Below, one piece after another: positions 5,459 to 6,573 of a stretch of 6,573 nt of DNA; within the stretch, counting starts at the first letter, position 1, and each line of letters starts with the position of its first letter. A program made the translations under genes and the position numbers. The notes under the pieces were generated by a model. The model made no database searches. It was not told the DNA's origin and saw only the letters and a list, made by a program, of their open reading frames with translations. Source of the stretch: an uncultured Clostridia bacterium (lineage in GTDB: Bacteria; Bacillota; Clostridia; Christensenellales; UBA1242); the NCBI GenBank assembly GCA_937891595.1, contig CALATF010000002.1, positions 1 through 6,573 of the forward strand. Reading direction: 5' to 3'.

Positions 5459-6559
5459 ATGCAAAAAATTTATTTAGATAATGCAGCGACAACTTGTGTT
5501 TCAAATGAAGTTCTTACAGAAATGTTGCCGGTATTCAGTCAAACTTTTGGTAACCCTAACAGTTTACATTCTTTTGGTAGAGATTCATTGAATTTAATAG
5601 ATAAAGCAAGAGACCGTGTTGCTAACAGTATAAATGCTGAACGAGGTGAAATTTATTTCACTTCAGGTGGTACAGAGGCAAATAACTGGGCTTTAATGGG
5701 GTTGGCCCTAGCTAATAAAGCAAAGGGTAATCATATTATTACTTCTCAAATAGAGCATCATAGCGTTTTAGAAAGTTGTAAAAGGCTTGAAAAGCTTGGT
5801 TTTGAAGTAACATATTTACCTGTTGATGAAACTGGTCTTGTAGATATTGCTGAACTTATTCATTGTATCAATCAAAATACAATCTTAGTAAGTATAATGA
5901 CAGCTAATAATGAAATAGGAACTATTCAAAACTTAAAAACGATATCAAAAATTGTTCATGAAAAAGATGTTTTATTTCATACTGATGCAGTTCAAGCGGT
6001 AGGAAGCCTTAAAATAGATGTAAAAGATTTAGGAGTTGATGCTTTAAGTATAAGTGGACATAAGCTTCATGCCCCTAAAGGTGTAGGTGCTCTTTACCTA
6101 AAGAAAGGTGTAAGAATAGATAACTTTATGGTAGGTGGAGGCCAGGAAAAGGGTAAGAGAGGTGGTACCTTAAACACAGCTTCAATCGTTGGTTTTGGTA
6201 AAGCTATTGAAACAACGGTAAGAGATTATACTGTAAATAATAAAAAGCTTAAATTATTAAGAGATTATTTTGTTTCAAGAGTTCAAGAAGAAATTCCCTA
6301 TGTAAAAGTAAACGGGCATGCTCATCAAAAATTACCTGGCTTAGCAAGTATATCTTTTAATTTTATAGAAGGCGAATCTTTAATGCTTCTTTTAGACATG
6401 GCAGGAATTGCAGTTTCTACGGGTTCTGCTTGTTCATCAAAAAAAGCAGGAAACAGAACTCTTCAAGCGATGGGAAAAAGTGACACTGAAATTATTGGAA
6501 GTGTTCGAATTAGCTTCTCTCCATATGAAGAATATGATGTGGAATTTGCCAAAGAATAA
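5459..6559 (+). CDS. iscS: Cysteine desulfurase, group I (IscS/NifS-like); short C-terminus
   Basis: This PLP enzyme converts cysteine to alanine and passes persulfide sulfur to Fe-S cluster scaffolds and other acceptors. It starts with MQKIYLDNAATT. GGTEANNWAL binds PLP phosphate, H100 in IEHHSVL should stack on the PLP ring, HTDAVQAVG holds the PLP-nitrogen Asp, and SGHKLHAPKGVGAL contains the Schiff-base K202. The catalytic cysteine is C325 in STGSACSS. K202 and C325 match the numbering I recall for Azotobacter vinelandii NifS. The protein ends at residue 366, shortly after GSVRISFSPYEEYDVEF. Usual family members run to about 385-405, so the last helix or tail is missing. This is either natural or a late frameshift or stop. 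It is second in the iscR operon. A stand-alone NifS-type role cannot be excluded, but the iscR neighbour favours IscS. Confidence 0.95.
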   Translation: MQKIYLDNAATTCVSNEVLTEMLPVFSQTFGNPNSLHSFGRDSLNLIDKARDRVANSINAERGEIYFTSGGTEANNWALMGLALANKAKGNHIITSQIEHHSVLESCKRLEKLGFEVTYLPVDETGLVDIAELIHCINQNTILVSIMTANNEIGTIQNLKTISKIVHEKDVLFHTDAVQAVGSLKIDVKDLGVDALSISGHKLHAPKGVGALYLKKGVRIDNFMVGGGQEKGKRGGTLNTASIVGFGKAIETTVRDYTVNNKKLKLLRDYFVSRVQEEIPYVKVNGHAHQKLPGLASISFNFIEGESLMLLLDMAGIAVSTGSACSSKKAGNRTLQAMGKSDTEIIGSVRISFSPYEEYDVEFAKE

Positions 6560-6561
6560 AA

Positions 6562-6573
6562 ATGTTATATAAA
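6562..6573 (+). CDS. Possible start of the next gene (iscU-like?), cut by window end
   Basis: ATG at 6562, two bases after the iscS stop, opens a frame reading M-L-Y-K to the last base. IscU/NifU scaffold proteins often begin M-L/M-Y-x-(E/D/K)-x-V-M, and iscU commonly follows iscS, so this is a plausible iscU start. Only four codons are visible and the upstream AAAGAA (6551-6556) is a weak ribosome binding site. The assignment therefore rests mainly on context. Confidence 0.35.

Noticed and set aside
1..6573. Altered genetic code, because none of the seven stops is TGA
   Set aside because: Seven stops is a small sample in AT-rich DNA. All tryptophans checked (for example in TopA, TrxA and IscS) are TGG, and no reading frame is interrupted by TGA, so nothing supports recoding.
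1..6573. Hidden mobile element, CRISPR array, tRNA/rRNA or new defence system
   Set aside because: No transposase or phage-like gene, no regularly spaced direct repeats and no cloverleaf were seen. Genes fill about 95% of the window, and the only spacers (120 and 164 bases) are accounted for by promoters and terminators.

Overview
The window is AT-rich DNA (by eye about one third GC). It carries seven genes, all on the + strand, plus the probable first codons of an eighth. Every gene is a recognisable housekeeping gene with a close bacterial family match. Strong AGGAG-type ribosome binding sites, the topA–trmFO–hslV–hslU gene order and a C-terminal triple zinc-ribbon TopA point to a low-GC Gram-positive bacterium (Bacillota, probably Clostridia-like). 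The species cannot be named from this evidence.

Layout. Bases 1-4442 are one tight, probably co-transcribed block: the 3' two thirds of topA (DNA topoisomerase I), trmFO (folate-dependent tRNA m5U54 methyltransferase), hslV (peptidase) and hslU (AAA+ unfoldase). Gaps within it are 5 to about 20 bases. This is the core of the well-known Bacillota topA–trmFO–xerC–hslV–hslU–codY cluster, but xerC and codY are absent here. A 120-base spacer follows, with a weak A/T-only hairpin and a good extended -10 promoter. Next comes a single-gene unit, trxA (thioredoxin), closed by a convincing rho-independent terminator. A strong promoter whose spacer and -10 region contain inverted repeats then drives iscR (Rrf2-family Fe-S regulator) and iscS (cysteine desulfurase). 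Two bases after iscS an ATG opens a frame reading M-L-Y-K to the window end, which may be the start of iscU.

How the genes fit together. HslV and HslU form one ATP-dependent protease. IscR probably represses its own iscR–iscS(–iscU) operon when Fe-S clusters are plentiful, and IscS supplies the sulfur for cluster assembly. Thioredoxin and the Fe-S genes are thematically linked through thiol and redox chemistry but appear to be separate transcription units.

I found no mobile element, CRISPR array, tRNA/rRNA gene, phage gene or defence system, and I do not think the window holds an undescribed system. The points worth a second look are small: the trmFO start codon, the operator-like repeats at the iscR promoter, the short C-terminus of IscS, the missing His-type cluster ligand in IscR, and the rearranged codY-type operon.
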